NCBI RefSeq assembly: GCF_947500995.1
Contig: NZ_CANMUA010000003.1
Span: 186,001-250,000, forward strand
Length of the DNA: 64,000 nucleotides
Source of the DNA: an uncultured Serinicoccus sp.
GTDB taxonomy: Bacteria; Actinomycetota; Actinomycetes; Actinomycetales; Dermatophilaceae
Reading direction: 5' to 3'
The notes beneath the pieces are model-generated. The model did no database searches. It saw nothing but the letters and a program-made list of their open reading frames with translations, and was not told the origin of the DNA. Below, piece after piece: positions 8,185-18,104 of the stretch. Position 1 is the first letter of the stretch, and each line of letters begins with the position of its first letter. The position numbers and the translations under genes are program-made.

Positions 8185-9628
8185 ATGAAGCTCCTGCTCA
8201 CCTCGGACGGGGTCACCAACCCCAGCATCGAGGAGGCCCTCGTGTCCCTCCTCGGCAAGCCCGTCGCCGAGTCCGCGGCGCTGGCCATCCCGACCGCGAC
8301 CTACGGGCACACGATGTGCGACCCCGGGAACGCCTGGCGCTTCCTCACCGGTGGGTCCTCCGCCCGGATGTGCGACCTGGGGTGGGCCTCGCTCGGCGTC
8401 CTCGAGCTCACCGCGCTGCCCAGCCTGCCCCGCGAGCGCTGGGTGCCCTGGGTCGAGGAGGCGGACGCGCTGCTGGTCGACGGCGGTGACGCGACCTACC
8501 TCGCCCACTGGATGCGCGAGTCCGGGCTCGCCGACCTGCTGCCGACGCTGACGGACACCGTGTGGGTCGGGCTGAGCGCGGGCAGCATGGTCCTGACCCC
8601 CCGGATCGGTGAGCCGTTCGTCACCTGGCGTCCCGACGGCTGGAGCGACCGGACCCTGGGCGTCGTCGACTTCTCGATCTACCCGCACGTCGGGATGAAC
8701 CCGATGGAGGGAGCCGACCGGTGGGTGGCGCCGCTGGGCGTGCCCGCCTACGCCCTCGACGACCAGAGCGCGGTCCAGGTGGTCGACGGCGCGGTGACGG
8801 TCGTCTCCGAGGGCGTCTGGCGGCACCTGTCCGCGGTCGAGGGTGGAGACCGGGACGAGCGCAGGGACGAGGAGGACGACGGGGCGACCCCGGCGCCGGA
8901 GGAGGCGTCCGCCCCGCGCGAGTTCCGCGGCGAGGACCTGTCCGGTGCCCGCTTCGTCGGGTGCTCGCTGTCCGGTGCCGTGATGCGCGCCGTCGACGTC
9001 GACGGTGCCGAGATCGACGCGCCGTGGCTGCTGGAGGGCGAGGGGACGCTGCTGGTCAACGGGGTCGACGTCGCGCCGCTGGTCGACGCCGAGCTCGACC
9101 GACCCCGGCCGGGCGCTGCGCCGGGCCGAGGACCCGGACGGGCTGCGGGCGGCGTGGGCCGCCCTGGAGACCGCCTGGGCGGGGGCGGTCGCCCGTGCCG
9201 AGGGTATGCCGCCCGGCACCGTGGACGTCTCCGTCGCCGGGGAGTGGAGCTTCGCCCAGACGCTGCGCCACCTCGTCATGGCGACCGACACCTGGCTGCG
9301 GCGGGCCGTGCTCGAGCTGGACGAGCCCTACCACCCGATCGGTCAGCCGAACGTCGAGTACGCCCTGGACGGGCACGACCCCGCCGTCTTCCACGAGACC
9401 GACCCCGGCTGGGAACGGGTGCTGCAGGTCCGGGCCGAACGGGTCGCGATGGTCCGCGACCACCTCGCGACGGTCACGACGGACGACCTCCAGGTGCCGC
9501 GGCGCAACCCGTGGGCACCGGCATACCCCGAGTCGACCCTCTCGTGCCTGCGCACCATCCTGGAGGAGGAGTGGGAGCACCTGCGGTTCGCGCAGCGCGA
9601 CCTCGACGTCATCGACGCGAGGACGTGA
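8185..9628 (+). pseudogene. Peptidase E-like (S51) domain fused to a pentapeptide-repeat/DinB domain, frameshifted
   Basis: Residues 1 to about 220 form an S51 peptidase (PepE/cyanophycinase-type alpha/beta fold). The putative nucleophile is Ser131 in 'GLSAGSM', and 'LLVDGGDATYL' precedes it. An acidic linker rich in E, D and R leads to two pentapeptide-type units ('DLSGARFVGCSLSGAV') and then a DinB-like four-helix domain ('SFAQTLRHLVMATDTWLRR', later 'EEEWEHLRF'). The DinB part continues in the next frame: deleting one C from the CCCC run at 9103-9106 restores 'ELDRPGRALRRAEDPDG' and one open frame to 9628. This is therefore a single-base insertion or a sequencing error. DinB-fold proteins often act as thiol-dependent, metal-binding enzymes; the function here is unknown. 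The ribosome site GAAGGGA precedes ATG 8185. Confidence 0.68.
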
Positions 9629-9631
9629 GCA

Positions 9632-9648
9632 GTCTCACGTGGTGAGAC
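9632..9648 (+). terminator. Short hairpin after the PepE-DinB gene
   Basis: GTCTCAC-GTG-GTGAGAC forms a perfect 7-bp stem with a 3-nt loop, 3 nt after the stop codon. Confidence 0.45.
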
Positions 9649-9790
9649 GTCGCCGCTGCTCAGTGGGGTGCGACGCGCGTTCCTGACCGGAGTCTGACCG
9701 TGGACAGGTTGCGACGTCCAGGTTGCCCCGTCACGGTGGAGGGGCCGCGGGGGAGCCTGCGGCGGTCCCCCTGTACTCGACTTCCCCTGA

Positions 9791-10669
<879 letters not shown>

Positions 10670-10693
10670 TGACGCAGGGCTGACGCGACGCAC

Positions 10694-10749
10694 GGTGGCC
10701 CGGACCCCGACCCCCTCGCTCACGCGACGCGGTCGGGGTCCGGGCCACC
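10694..10749. terminator. Bidirectional terminator between rpf and the lipoprotein gene
   Basis: A perfect 19-bp stem (10694-10712 pairing with 10731-10749, GGTGGCCCGGACCCCGACC type) encloses an 18-nt loop between two convergent genes. Confidence 0.85.
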
Positions 10750-10776
10750 GGCATACGCGGGGTCCGGAATCCGGGA

Positions 10777-11274
10777 TCAGGCCGCGCAGGCCTCCTCGAG
10801 CTCGGTCTGGGCCGCCTCGGAGTCGGAGACGTCCACCTCGGGGATCTCGATGACGTCCTCGGTGCGGGTCCCCGCCTCCACGACCGCGTCGTTGACCTCC
10901 TCGAAGGGGGCGTTGATCCGCTCGAGCAGGGCCGCGTGGTCCCCACCCGCCTCCTCGGCCAGCGTCATGAGCCGGCCGGAGAGCAGCGTCACCTCCGAGA
11001 AGGCGACCGGGTCGAGGTCGTCGCCGGAGCCGACGACGTCGCGCTGGGTGGCCGCGCGCTCCGCGAGCGGGGTCCCCTGGCTGGCGAAGAAGCCCTGGCA
11101 GGCGGGGTCGTCCGAGACGGCCATGCCCTCCTCGCCCGACGACGCCGCGTCGTCCCCGGCGCTCTCCTCCTGGGAGCTCTCAGGGGTGGTGCCCGCGTCC
11201 TCGTCCTCGGCCGAGCAGGCGCCGGTGAGGACAGCCAGGCTCATCACGGTGGCCATGGTCAGGGCACGTCGCAT
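10777..11274 (-). CDS. Small secreted lipoprotein of unknown function
   Basis: The product has 165 residues. A short signal peptide ends in the lipobox LTGAC, so the protein is predicted to be lipidated at Cys20 and anchored on the outer face of the membrane; lgt lies in the same window. An acidic Ser/Glu/Asp-rich linker (about 21-55) is followed by a small helical domain with two Cys ('DPACQGFFA' and the C-terminal 'EEACAA'), which could pair. No known domain was recognised. The start ATG follows an AGGAATGATC region on the coding strand. It is transcribed alone toward the shared terminator with rpf. Confidence 0.75.
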   Translation of the reverse strand: MRRALTMATVMSLAVLTGACSAEDEDAGTTPESSQEESAGDDAASSGEEGMAVSDDPACQGFFASQGTPLAERAATQRDVVGSGDDLDPVAFSEVTLLSGRLMTLAEEAGGDHAALLERINAPFEEVNDAVVEAGTRTEDVIEIPEVDVSDSEAAQTELEEACAA

Positions 11275-11418
11275 CAGATCATTCCTCCTTGTGTGGATGG
11301 TCGCCGTCCGACATGGACGACGCGTTCCGCCCGTGGCGGGCCCCCCGGCCCCGGCACGCGCGACGGTCCATCCTGCCTCACCGGTCCCGGTGCGGCGCGA
11401 CCGGGTGGCGCCGGCGGG

Positions 11419-11922
11419 CTACCAGCCCTGGGTGCCCGCCGCCCCCTTGAACGGGCCCCGCACCCTGGAGGTGATCCACCCGCCGTAGAAGCCGCCCTCC
11501 TGCGGCTGCACCCGCTCGCCGTCGACGTAGCAGCCGTCCGCCGGGTCGGTCGCACCGTCGATGGCGCTGGGCATGACGGCCGCGTAGTCGGCGATCTCGC
11601 GGAAGGCGGGGGTGGGGTCCGGGTAGGTCCACGCCGCCCGGCTCAGCCGGGTGCCGTCCACCACCAGGTCGAAGTAGGTCGCCGACCCCTTGAACTCGCA
11701 GGTCGTGCGGCGGTTGTCGCGGGCCGGCTGCAGGACGCCGGTGACGAAGGCGCCGAGCGGCAGGTAGTAGGTCGGCGGGTGCGAGGTCTCCAGCACCCGG
11801 ATCGCCGCGACGGTCTCGGCGATGGTCTGCCCGCCCGCGCGGATGACGACGTGCTCCCCCCCGGAGGTGTCCACGGCCGGGGGTCGCGGGTAGTCCCAGA
11901 CGGACTCGGTCTGTGCAGGCAT
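11419..11922 (-). CDS. DUF427 family protein
   Basis: The product has 167 residues from the ATG at 11922; the family typically starts with 'ESVWDYPRPP', found here at residues 5-14. The DUF427 core 'TYYLPLGAF' and 'RTTCEFKGSATYFDLVVDG', then 'AAWTYPDP' and 'IADYAAVMPS', is intact. The C-terminal 'EGGFYGGWITSRVRGPFKG' is common in actinobacterial members. The biochemical role of the family is not known. The longer reading frame would need a TTG start at 11958; the ATG is favoured because a -10-like TATGGT on the minus strand lies 6 nt before it, giving a leaderless transcript. Confidence 0.85.
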   Translation of the reverse strand: MPAQTESVWDYPRPPAVDTSGGEHVVIRAGGQTIAETVAAIRVLETSHPPTYYLPLGAFVTGVLQPARDNRRTTCEFKGSATYFDLVVDGTRLSRAAWTYPDPTPAFREIADYAAVMPSAIDGATDPADGCYVDGERVQPQEGGFYGGWITSRVRGPFKGAAGTQGW

Positions 11923-12049
11923 ACCCCGACCATAGGGCGGGTGGCCCGAAGTGACCAACGGGCGTCGGGCGGCGGCAGCCGGGACCGGGGCGGGTCGAGC
12001 CGCCTCCTCGTGGTCGGCCCCTGCTGCTCCCGGGCGCTACGCTGCCCGG

Positions 12050-12583
12050 ATGAACGATCGCGGACGCCGGGTGTCGGCCGGCCTCGACAAGGTCCGGAAC
12101 CTGCTCGGCCGGTCCCGGTCGACCGACGACGAGCCCCGGGTGCGGGCCCTGCCCGACCCGGGTGAGAGCCCCGTCGGTGAGCTGCCGCTCACCCCCGAGT
12201 CGCGCAAGATCGGCGAGGCGGAGCGGGCCCGGATCGACGCCGGCCTGGCGGCGGTGGCGGCGGACGGCGTGGACGTCGACGACCTGGCCTCGATCAGCGC
12301 CGGGCTCGACCGGGCGCTCGCCGGCTGGCTCGCGACCCAGGGCGCCGACGGGCACCACGAGGAGGTCGTCGAGCGGTATGCCGCGGCGATCGGGGAGCAC
12401 CTGCACCGGCACACCGACCTGGCCTGGGAGGTGGTCACCGACGTCTTCGGCACCGACCTCGCGGTCGCCGCGGGCGACTTCGTCGTCGTCCCCTCCAACC
12501 TCGTCGCGGTCCGCTGGATGCGGCGCGAGCGCGGGTGGGTGCCCCAGGTCGTGGGGCACATCGTCGAGGTCCGCAGCCGCTGA
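12050..12583 (+). CDS. Conserved hypothetical protein, possibly DUF3806-like
   Basis: The product has 177 residues, soluble, with no signal peptide. The basic N-terminus (1-40) looks disordered. From about residue 45 a helical/beta domain reads 'RIDAGLAAVAADGVDVDDL', then 'ERYAAAIGEHLHRHTDLAWEVVTDVFGTDLAV', and it ends in a beta-rich 'FVVVPSNLVAVRWMRRERGWVPQVVGHIVEVRSR'. The order and the closing segment resemble the DUF3806 pattern, but I am not certain. ATG 12050 is preceded at 6 nt by TACGCT, consistent with a leaderless message. It runs convergently with the potassium channel gene, 18 nt apart. Confidence 0.65.
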   Translation: MNDRGRRVSAGLDKVRNLLGRSRSTDDEPRVRALPDPGESPVGELPLTPESRKIGEAERARIDAGLAAVAADGVDVDDLASISAGLDRALAGWLATQGADGHHEEVVERYAAAIGEHLHRHTDLAWEVVTDVFGTDLAVAAGDFVVVPSNLVAVRWMRRERGWVPQVVGHIVEVRSR

Positions 12584-12601
12584 GCCGGGCGTCCGCCGCC
12601 C

Positions 12602-14380
12602 TCAGGCCTCGTCGGGCGGGGGGACGGGCCCGCGCGAGGCGGTGGCCTTCTCCCGGCCGGTGACCTTCTGCAGCTGGCGGAAGACCCAGGCCGTGGCGAC
12701 CTCGCGCCCGGTCGCGACGTACTCCACCGCGGAGTCGTGGAACACCGTGGAGCGGACGACCGCCAGGTCGAGCTCGCGGCCCAGCAGCAGCAGCGTGTCG
12801 CCCTCCTTGAGCTTCTCGTCCATCCCCGGGGTGAAGATGCGGCGTCCGGAGCGCACCAGCACCGCGGGGTAGACGGCGAGCCGCACGTCCCGCTCGTCCG
12901 GGTCGCGCACCAGGTCACCGAGCGTCAGCTCGTGCTCGCCCAGCCACCGCACCACGGCCGGGGCGCTCGTGAAGTCGAGGTCGAGGCGGGTGGAGATCGG
13001 CGTCTCGTCACCGACCACGGCGACGATCTCGTCCATGACCCGGCGGTCCCACTCGTCGTCCTCGTGCAGGACGTGGTCGATGAAGCTCCAGTAGTTCGGC
13101 GAGGTGATCCGGGCGACCGCCTCGCGGGCGAGCAGCTCGGTGGGGATGAAGACCGAGTCGGCGTCGAAGGCCTGCAGCGGTGCTGCGTTGACGGCCGAGT
13201 TCTGCCGGACGGCGATGAACAGTTGGTCGTTCTCGATGCGGGCGTGCGCGGCGTTGGCCATGTTGACGATGTCGGACTCGGCGCCGGCGATGAACCCCAC
13301 CGCGTCGGAGACGTCGGGACGGCCGTCGGCGGGGTCGACGAGGATGACGTCGAGCCCGGCGCTCTCCAGGTCGCGGGTCACCTCGAAGCCGAAGGTGCCG
13401 TCGGCGCAGACCACCCACTGCCCGTCGGTGAGGTGGGAGAGCCGGTGCGGCAGGTTCGAGCCGCGCTTGCTCATGAGCCAGGAGGCCAGCCGGAAGCCGG
13501 CCGGGCGGCGCAGGGCCATGACGAGGTAGGCGCCGTAGCGGTCGAAGGGGTTGATGATGACGTCGGCGGCGAAGTCGTGCATCTGCTGGGCGTGCTCGCG
13601 GTCGCTGCAGCGCGCGATGACCATGAGCTCGGGCCGCAGCAGGTTGACCGACATGACGACCGAGAGGTTCGTCTCGTCGCTGTCGGTGAGGGCGAGCACC
13701 GCCTCGCAGCGGTCGTGGCCGAGCCCCGCCAGGCCGAGCATGCGCGGGTCCCGGCCGCTCGCGGCGAAGCCGGGGTGGTCGCTGGAGTAGCCGTCGAGCG
13801 CGAGCTGCTGGACCCGCTCGGGGTCCTCGTCGAGGATGACGAAGTCGCGGCCCTGGTCCTCCAGCGCCCGGCAGACCGCCTCGCCCGCCTGGCCGTAGCC
13901 GACGACGAGGACGAAGGGGTTCTGGAGGCCGCGGACCTTGCGGCCGAAGCGCTGCAGCCGGATGGCCTGGCGGAAGGTCTGCTCCTGCGACAGCGACAGC
14001 AGGGAGCCGATGCTGTAGGACCAGGCGATGACGCAGGCGTAGATCGTCGCGGTGACCCACAGCCGCTGCGCGTAGCTGAACTCGTGCGGCACCTCGCCGT
14101 AGCCGATGGTGAGGCCCGTGTAGCTGATGACGTAGAAGCTGTCGAAGATGGCCAGCCGGTCCGGGTTCTCCTCGGTGCCGGGCATCATGCTGAGCCCGAA
14201 GGTCATGATGGCGAAGACGCTGACGATGACGACCAGCGGCGTGCGCATGCGGCGCAGGACGAGGAAGACGGCGTCGGTCGTCGGCAGCTCCATCGGCACG
14301 TCGACGCGGTAGCGGCGCAGCGAGTCCGGGCGCGGCCGGGCCGGCTTGCCGCGGCCGAGGAGCTGGAGGAGGTTGGCCAT
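12602..14380 (-). CDS. Two-helix potassium channel with TrkA-N (RCK) domains
   Basis: The product has 592 residues. An N-terminal ion-channel unit has two membrane helices (about 45-68 and 105-130) around a pore helix with the selectivity filter TIGYGE. A cytoplasmic RCK/TrkA-N Rossmann domain follows with the NAD-binding motif 'VVGYGQAGEAVCRAL' (GxGxxG type, near residue 160) and the acidic 'ILDEDPERV'. A second RCK-like part ('GAESDIVNMANAAHARIEND') and TrkA-C-type segments ('IFTPGMDEKLKEGDTLLLLG') follow. It should gate K+ flux in response to ligand or redox state. It lies 15 nt downstream of a small membrane protein gene transcribed first, so the two form an operon. Confidence 0.9.
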   Translation of the reverse strand: MANLLQLLGRGKPARPRPDSLRRYRVDVPMELPTTDAVFLVLRRMRTPLVVIVSVFAIMTFGLSMMPGTEENPDRLAIFDSFYVISYTGLTIGYGEVPHEFSYAQRLWVTATIYACVIAWSYSIGSLLSLSQEQTFRQAIRLQRFGRKVRGLQNPFVLVVGYGQAGEAVCRALEDQGRDFVILDEDPERVQQLALDGYSSDHPGFAASGRDPRMLGLAGLGHDRCEAVLALTDSDETNLSVVMSVNLLRPELMVIARCSDREHAQQMHDFAADVIINPFDRYGAYLVMALRRPAGFRLASWLMSKRGSNLPHRLSHLTDGQWVVCADGTFGFEVTRDLESAGLDVILVDPADGRPDVSDAVGFIAGAESDIVNMANAAHARIENDQLFIAVRQNSAVNAAPLQAFDADSVFIPTELLAREAVARITSPNYWSFIDHVLHEDDEWDRRVMDEIVAVVGDETPISTRLDLDFTSAPAVVRWLGEHELTLGDLVRDPDERDVRLAVYPAVLVRSGRRIFTPGMDEKLKEGDTLLLLGRELDLAVVRSTVFHDSAVEYVATGREVATAWVFRQLQKVTGREKATASRGPVPPPDEA

Positions 14381-14395
14381 CGTGGGCGGCGCCGC

Positions 14396-14782
14396 TCAGC
14401 GGCGGCGGTAGGAGACCGTCTCCACGACGAGCAGGACGATGGAGACGATGTTGGCGAGCAGCGCGCCGGCCGCGATGGAGACGACGCTGCTCATGTGCTG
14501 CCCGGTCAGCCCGCCCGGGTCGACGTGCCGGGCCCAGATCCACACGAGCGCGGCGACGATGAGCTGGATGCTGGCGACCAGGGAGGTGGCCAGGTGGACG
14601 GCACCGATCTGGGTGCGGTCGCCGAACTTCAGGATGGTCGCGATGATGTTGACCACGACGGCGGCGTACAGCTCGTAGACGTTGTGCAGCCGCGGGTTGT
14701 CGATGTCGCCGAGGACGTACCCGAAGTTCAGGGTCGCCGCCAGCAGGACGAAGAAGCCGAAGACGACTTTCTCAAGGTTCAC
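14396..14782 (-). CDS. Small four-helix membrane protein encoded with the potassium channel (DUF6394-like)
   Basis: The product has about 128 residues and almost entirely hydrophobic helices: 'VVFGFFVLLAATLNFGYVLG', then 'YELYAAVVVNIIATILKF', 'ATSLVASIQLIVAALVWIWA' and 'AGALLANIVSIVLLVVETV'. The internal 'LKFGDRTQIGAVHLATSLVA' is the kind of signature I associate with an uncharacterised family (DUF6394, from memory) often found beside TrkA-type channels. GTG 14782 gives the family-like start 'VNLEKVVFGFF'; GTG 14788 is equally possible. It may be an accessory subunit of the downstream channel, by association only. Confidence 0.7.
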   Translation of the reverse strand: MNLEKVVFGFFVLLAATLNFGYVLGDIDNPRLHNVYELYAAVVVNIIATILKFGDRTQIGAVHLATSLVASIQLIVAALVWIWARHVDPGGLTGQHMSSVVSIAAGALLANIVSIVLLVVETVSYRRR

Positions 14783-14836
14783 AGCCACGACGATAACGCC
14801 GCAGGTCTGTCGGTGCTGCCTCCTAGGGTGCGGGGC

Positions 14837-15358
14837 ATGGAACTCGACGAGGCGGGGGCGCTGGCCCGGGGGCTGATGAGGGAGCACGGTCTGGCCGGCT
14901 GGGGGTTCGGTTTCGACCGGGCCAAGGTCCGGGCCGGGGCGTGCCACTGGACCGACCGGCGGATCACGCTGAGCCGGGCGATCACGGCGGTGCACGACGA
15001 GGCGCAGGTGCGCGAGACGGTGCTGCACGAGGTCGCGCACGCCCTCGTCGGCCCCGGGCACGGCCACGACGCGGTATGGCGTGCCCGTGCCCGAGCCCTG
15101 GGCGCGACGGGGGACCGGTGCTACGCGGTGGGGGCGGACGGGCCCGTGGTGCCGGGGCGCTGGCAGGGCCGGTGCGCGGCCGGCCACCTCGTCCACCGCC
15201 ACCGGCGGCCGACGCGGGTGCTCGTCTGCACGCGCTGCCGGGGGGTGCCGGTGCGGCAGCGGGTCCTCGGCTGGACGCTCGACGGCCGTGGCGTGGACCC
15301 CTCCGAGCTGGGTCCGCACGTGGCGGCGGCGATGCGTCGGCTGGAGAGGTTGACGTAG
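14837..15358 (+). CDS. SprT-like zinc metalloprotein
   Basis: The product has 173 residues. The zinc site HEVAHAL followed by 'GPGHGHDAVW' is the SprT/M48-like HExxH arrangement with a downstream His. 'RAITAVHDEAQVRETVLHE' matches the SprT-like helix before the site. A C-terminal zinc-ribbon-like part has 'GRCAAGH' and 'VLVCTRC'. Eukaryotic SprT (Spartan) proteases cut DNA-protein crosslinks; bacterial members are uncharacterised. ATG 14837 is preceded at 7 nt by TAGGGT, fitting a leaderless transcript that diverges from the membrane protein and potassium channel genes. Confidence 0.82.
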   Translation: MELDEAGALARGLMREHGLAGWGFGFDRAKVRAGACHWTDRRITLSRAITAVHDEAQVRETVLHEVAHALVGPGHGHDAVWRARARALGATGDRCYAVGADGPVVPGRWQGRCAAGHLVHRHRRPTRVLVCTRCRGVPVRQRVLGWTLDGRGVDPSELGPHVAAAMRRLERLT

Positions 15359-15424
15359 CGTCCGGCCTGCGGTACCGGGAGCTGAGGGAAGACGGTTCCG
15401 TGACCAAAGCGTGACCTCGCTGGG

Positions 15425-15453
15425 CTGATCGCGCGCCGGGTCTGCGCTAGGTT
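15425..15453 (+). promoter_or_regulatory. Promoter of the sugar ABC transporter operon
   Basis: CTGATC (15425-15430) and TAGGTT (15448-15453) are 17 nt apart. The -10 is embedded in GGGTCTGCGCTAGG, nearly the same string as at the WXG100 promoter. The ribosome site GAGAGGAGCC precedes ATG 15529. No catabolite or LacI-type palindrome was obvious. Confidence 0.4.
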
Positions 15454-15528
15454 CCGAGAGAGTCGCTCATGTGATGCACCCCTGTTCCGTGAGGCGGTGG
15501 CCGTGGGCGCGGATGGAGAGAGGAGCCA

Positions 15529-16905
15529 ATGGTGGCGACTACGAGGTGGCGACGTGCCACGGTCCCGGCGCTCGCGGCAGCGCTCGGGCTGACCCTGGCG
15601 GGCTGTCTGCAGAATCCTGATGCCGGGTCGGGGGGAGCAGTAGGAGCGGTCGGCGCCGAGCCCGAGGAGGGCGACGGGAGCGTCAGCATCCTGGGTGCCT
15701 TCGGTGGAGCCGAGGAGGAGCTGTTCAACGCCTCCCTCCAGGAGTTCCAGGACGAGACCGGCATCACCATCGACTACGTCTCGGACCAAGACTTCACCAA
15801 CACCATCCAGGTGCGGGTGGACGCCGGCGACAAGCCGGACATCGGGCTCTTCCCGCAGCCCGGTGGTGTGCTCAGCCTCGCCGAGCGCGGAGAGCTGGTC
15901 CCGATCGACTCCATGCTCGACTACGACGAGATCGACCGCACCCTGGTCAACGGCTTCCTGGACTCGGCCCGCTTCGACGGCCGTGTCTACGCCGCGCCGA
16001 TGCGCATGGCGGTCAAGTCGATCGTCTGGTACCCCAAGGGCCCCTACGAGGAGGGCGGCTGGAACACCGAGCCGGCCAACCTCGACGAGCTCGACGAGGT
16101 CGCCGACCAGATCCGGACCGACGCCGACACGCCGCCCTGGTGCATCGGGTGGCAGTCCGACCAGGCCACCGGGTGGGTCGGCACCGACTGGGTGGAGGAG
16201 TACATGCTCCGCCTGCACGGCCCGGACGTCTACGACGACTGGATCTACCACCGCATCCCCTTCAACGACGAGCGGGTCGTCGAGGCGATCGAGACCTACG
16301 GCGACCTCGCCAACGAGGAGGGCAACGTCCTCGGCGGCTCCCGGGGCATCCTCAACACCCCGTTCGCCGAGGCGATGAACCCCGCCTTCAACGCTGACCC
16401 CGGCTGCTACCTCATGCGGCAGGGCAACTTCGCCACCACGTTCTTCCCCGAGGACGTCCAGGAGAACCTCGACGAGGAGGTCGGCATCTTCGTCTTCCCG
16501 CCCGCGGCGGACGGCTTCGACGGCCAGCCCATCCTCGGTGGTGGCGACCTGGCCGCCGCCTTCACCTACGACACCGACGTGGCCGCGGTGATGGAGTTCC
16601 TCTCCTCCGACGAGTTCGGCGGCCCGTGGGCCGAGGCCGGTGGGTGGCTCAGCCCCCACACCAGCTTCGACACGAGCCTCTACCCCGACGAGGTGACCCG
16701 GCAGATCGCCGAGTTCGGCTACACCTCGGACGTCTTCCGCTACGACGGCTCCGACGTCATGCCCCGCGAGGTGGGTTCGGGCTCGTTCTGGACCGGCATG
16801 GTCGAGTTCCAGAGCGGGTCCAAGACCGCCCAGGAGGTCGCGGACGACATCGAGGCGGGCTGGCCCGAGTCGGCCGACGCAAGTGAGGAGGGCGAGGACC
16901 AGTGA
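15529..16905 (+). CDS. Carbohydrate ABC transporter substrate-binding lipoprotein (alpha-glucoside type)
   Basis: The product has 458 residues. A signal peptide with lipobox LAGC anchors it at the outer membrane face. The body is a family 1 extracellular solute-binding protein: 'VSILGAFGGAEEELFNASLQEF', then 'DAGDKPDIGLFPQPGGVL' and 'GGDLAAAFTYDTDVAAVMEFL'. The combination 'KSIVWYPKGPYEEGGW' with 'ATGWVGTDWVEEYMLR' resembles AglE-type alpha-glucoside binding proteins. It starts the operon, overlaps the first permease by 4 nt, and is followed by an amylosucrase-like gene. This points to uptake of sucrose or other alpha-glucosides. Confidence 0.9.
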   Translation: MVATTRWRRATVPALAAALGLTLAGCLQNPDAGSGGAVGAVGAEPEEGDGSVSILGAFGGAEEELFNASLQEFQDETGITIDYVSDQDFTNTIQVRVDAGDKPDIGLFPQPGGVLSLAERGELVPIDSMLDYDEIDRTLVNGFLDSARFDGRVYAAPMRMAVKSIVWYPKGPYEEGGWNTEPANLDELDEVADQIRTDADTPPWCIGWQSDQATGWVGTDWVEEYMLRLHGPDVYDDWIYHRIPFNDERVVEAIETYGDLANEEGNVLGGSRGILNTPFAEAMNPAFNADPGCYLMRQGNFATTFFPEDVQENLDEEVGIFVFPPAADGFDGQPILGGGDLAAAFTYDTDVAAVMEFLSSDEFGGPWAEAGGWLSPHTSFDTSLYPDEVTRQIAEFGYTSDVFRYDGSDVMPREVGSGSFWTGMVEFQSGSKTAQEVADDIEAGWPESADASEEGEDQ

Positions 16906-18104
16906 GCACGACATCATCGACCCCTCCCGTCGGGGAGGAGGTACCACAGGCGCCCGCGGACGACGGCCCGGGCGGGGCAGGCAACGTCGGACCCTCCGAC
17001 GCCGGGCTCCAGCCGGGCAAGCTCGTCATCGGGGTGCTCGGCATCGCGGTCTCGGTCTGGCTGATCGGCAACCTCTTCCTCGCCTTCGCGTGGTACCCCC
17101 AGTGGTTCTTCGACAGCAAGCTGCTCATGGGCGCCCTCGGCCTCGTCGTGGGCGTCGGCGGTGCGGCCGTCCTCTTCTGGTTCCTCAACATGGCGATCGA
17201 GGCGCTGCCCCGACGGCTGGAGCACGGCGTCATGCCGTACGCCTTCCTGCTGCCGGGCTTCTCCCTCATCGGGTTGATGCTGCTGTTCCCGACGGTGCAG
17301 ACGATCCACTACAGCTTCGCCAACCGGAGCTCCACGGCCTACGTCGACCCGCTGTGGGCCAACTTCAGCAGCCTGTTCGCCAGCGGCGACTTCTGGTCGG
17401 CGATGTTCAACAACCTGCTGTGGATCGCCATCGTCCCGGCGATCACGGTGTCGCTGGGCGTCGTCGTCGCGGTGCTGGCCGACAAGCTGTCGTCCGCGAG
17501 CGAGAAGTGGTCCAAGAGCTTCATCTTCATGCCGATGGCCATCAGCTTCGTGGCCGCCTCGGCGATCTGGCTGACGACGGTCTACGGCTACCGGCCCCCG
17601 GGCGAGCCGCAGACCGCGGCGCTGAACGCCATCTGGGTCAACTGGTTCGGTCAGGACCCGGCCAGCTGGCTGGACATCGACACCGCCCGGCTCAACAGCA
17701 TCCTGCTCATGGTCATCCTCATCTGGCTGCAGACCGGCTTCGCGATGGTCCTGCTCAGCTCGGCGATCAAGGGTGTCCCCGAGGACACCCTCGAGGCGGC
17801 CCGGATCGACGGCGCGTCGGAGTGGCAGATCTTCTGGCAGGTCATCATCCCGCAGATCTGGGGCACCATCGTCACCGTCTTCATCACCGTGCTCATCCTG
17901 GTGATGAAGGTCTTCGACATCGTCTACGTGCTCACCAACGGGCGCAACAACACCGATGTCATCGCCAACATGTTCTTCCGGGAGATGTTCACCAACCGCG
18001 ACGCCGGACGGGCGACGGCCCTCATCGTCGTCCTGCTCGTCGCCATCATCCCCATCCTGATCTACCAGGTCAGGGACTTCCGTAAGCAGGAGGCCATGCG
18101 ATGA
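16902..18104 (+). CDS. ABC transporter permease 1 (MalF/AglF-like)
   Basis: The product has 400 residues. A disordered Pro/Gly-rich cytoplasmic N-terminus (1-45) precedes about eight membrane helices. The MalF-type EAA loop, which docks the ATPase, is 'EAARIDGASEWQIFWQVIIPQIWG'. The two extra N-terminal helices ('LVIGVLGIAVSVWLIGNLFL' and the following one) are typical of AglF-type subunits. The GTG start overlaps the upstream stop, so translation is coupled. No ATP-binding subunit is encoded in the operon. Confidence 0.9.
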   Translation: MSTTSSTPPVGEEVPQAPADDGPGGAGNVGPSDAGLQPGKLVIGVLGIAVSVWLIGNLFLAFAWYPQWFFDSKLLMGALGLVVGVGGAAVLFWFLNMAIEALPRRLEHGVMPYAFLLPGFSLIGLMLLFPTVQTIHYSFANRSSTAYVDPLWANFSSLFASGDFWSAMFNNLLWIAIVPAITVSLGVVVAVLADKLSSASEKWSKSFIFMPMAISFVAASAIWLTTVYGYRPPGEPQTAALNAIWVNWFGQDPASWLDIDTARLNSILLMVILIWLQTGFAMVLLSSAIKGVPEDTLEAARIDGASEWQIFWQVIIPQIWGTIVTVFITVLILVMKVFDIVYVLTNGRNNTDVIANMFFREMFTNRDAGRATALIVVLLVAIIPILIYQVRDFRKQEAMR

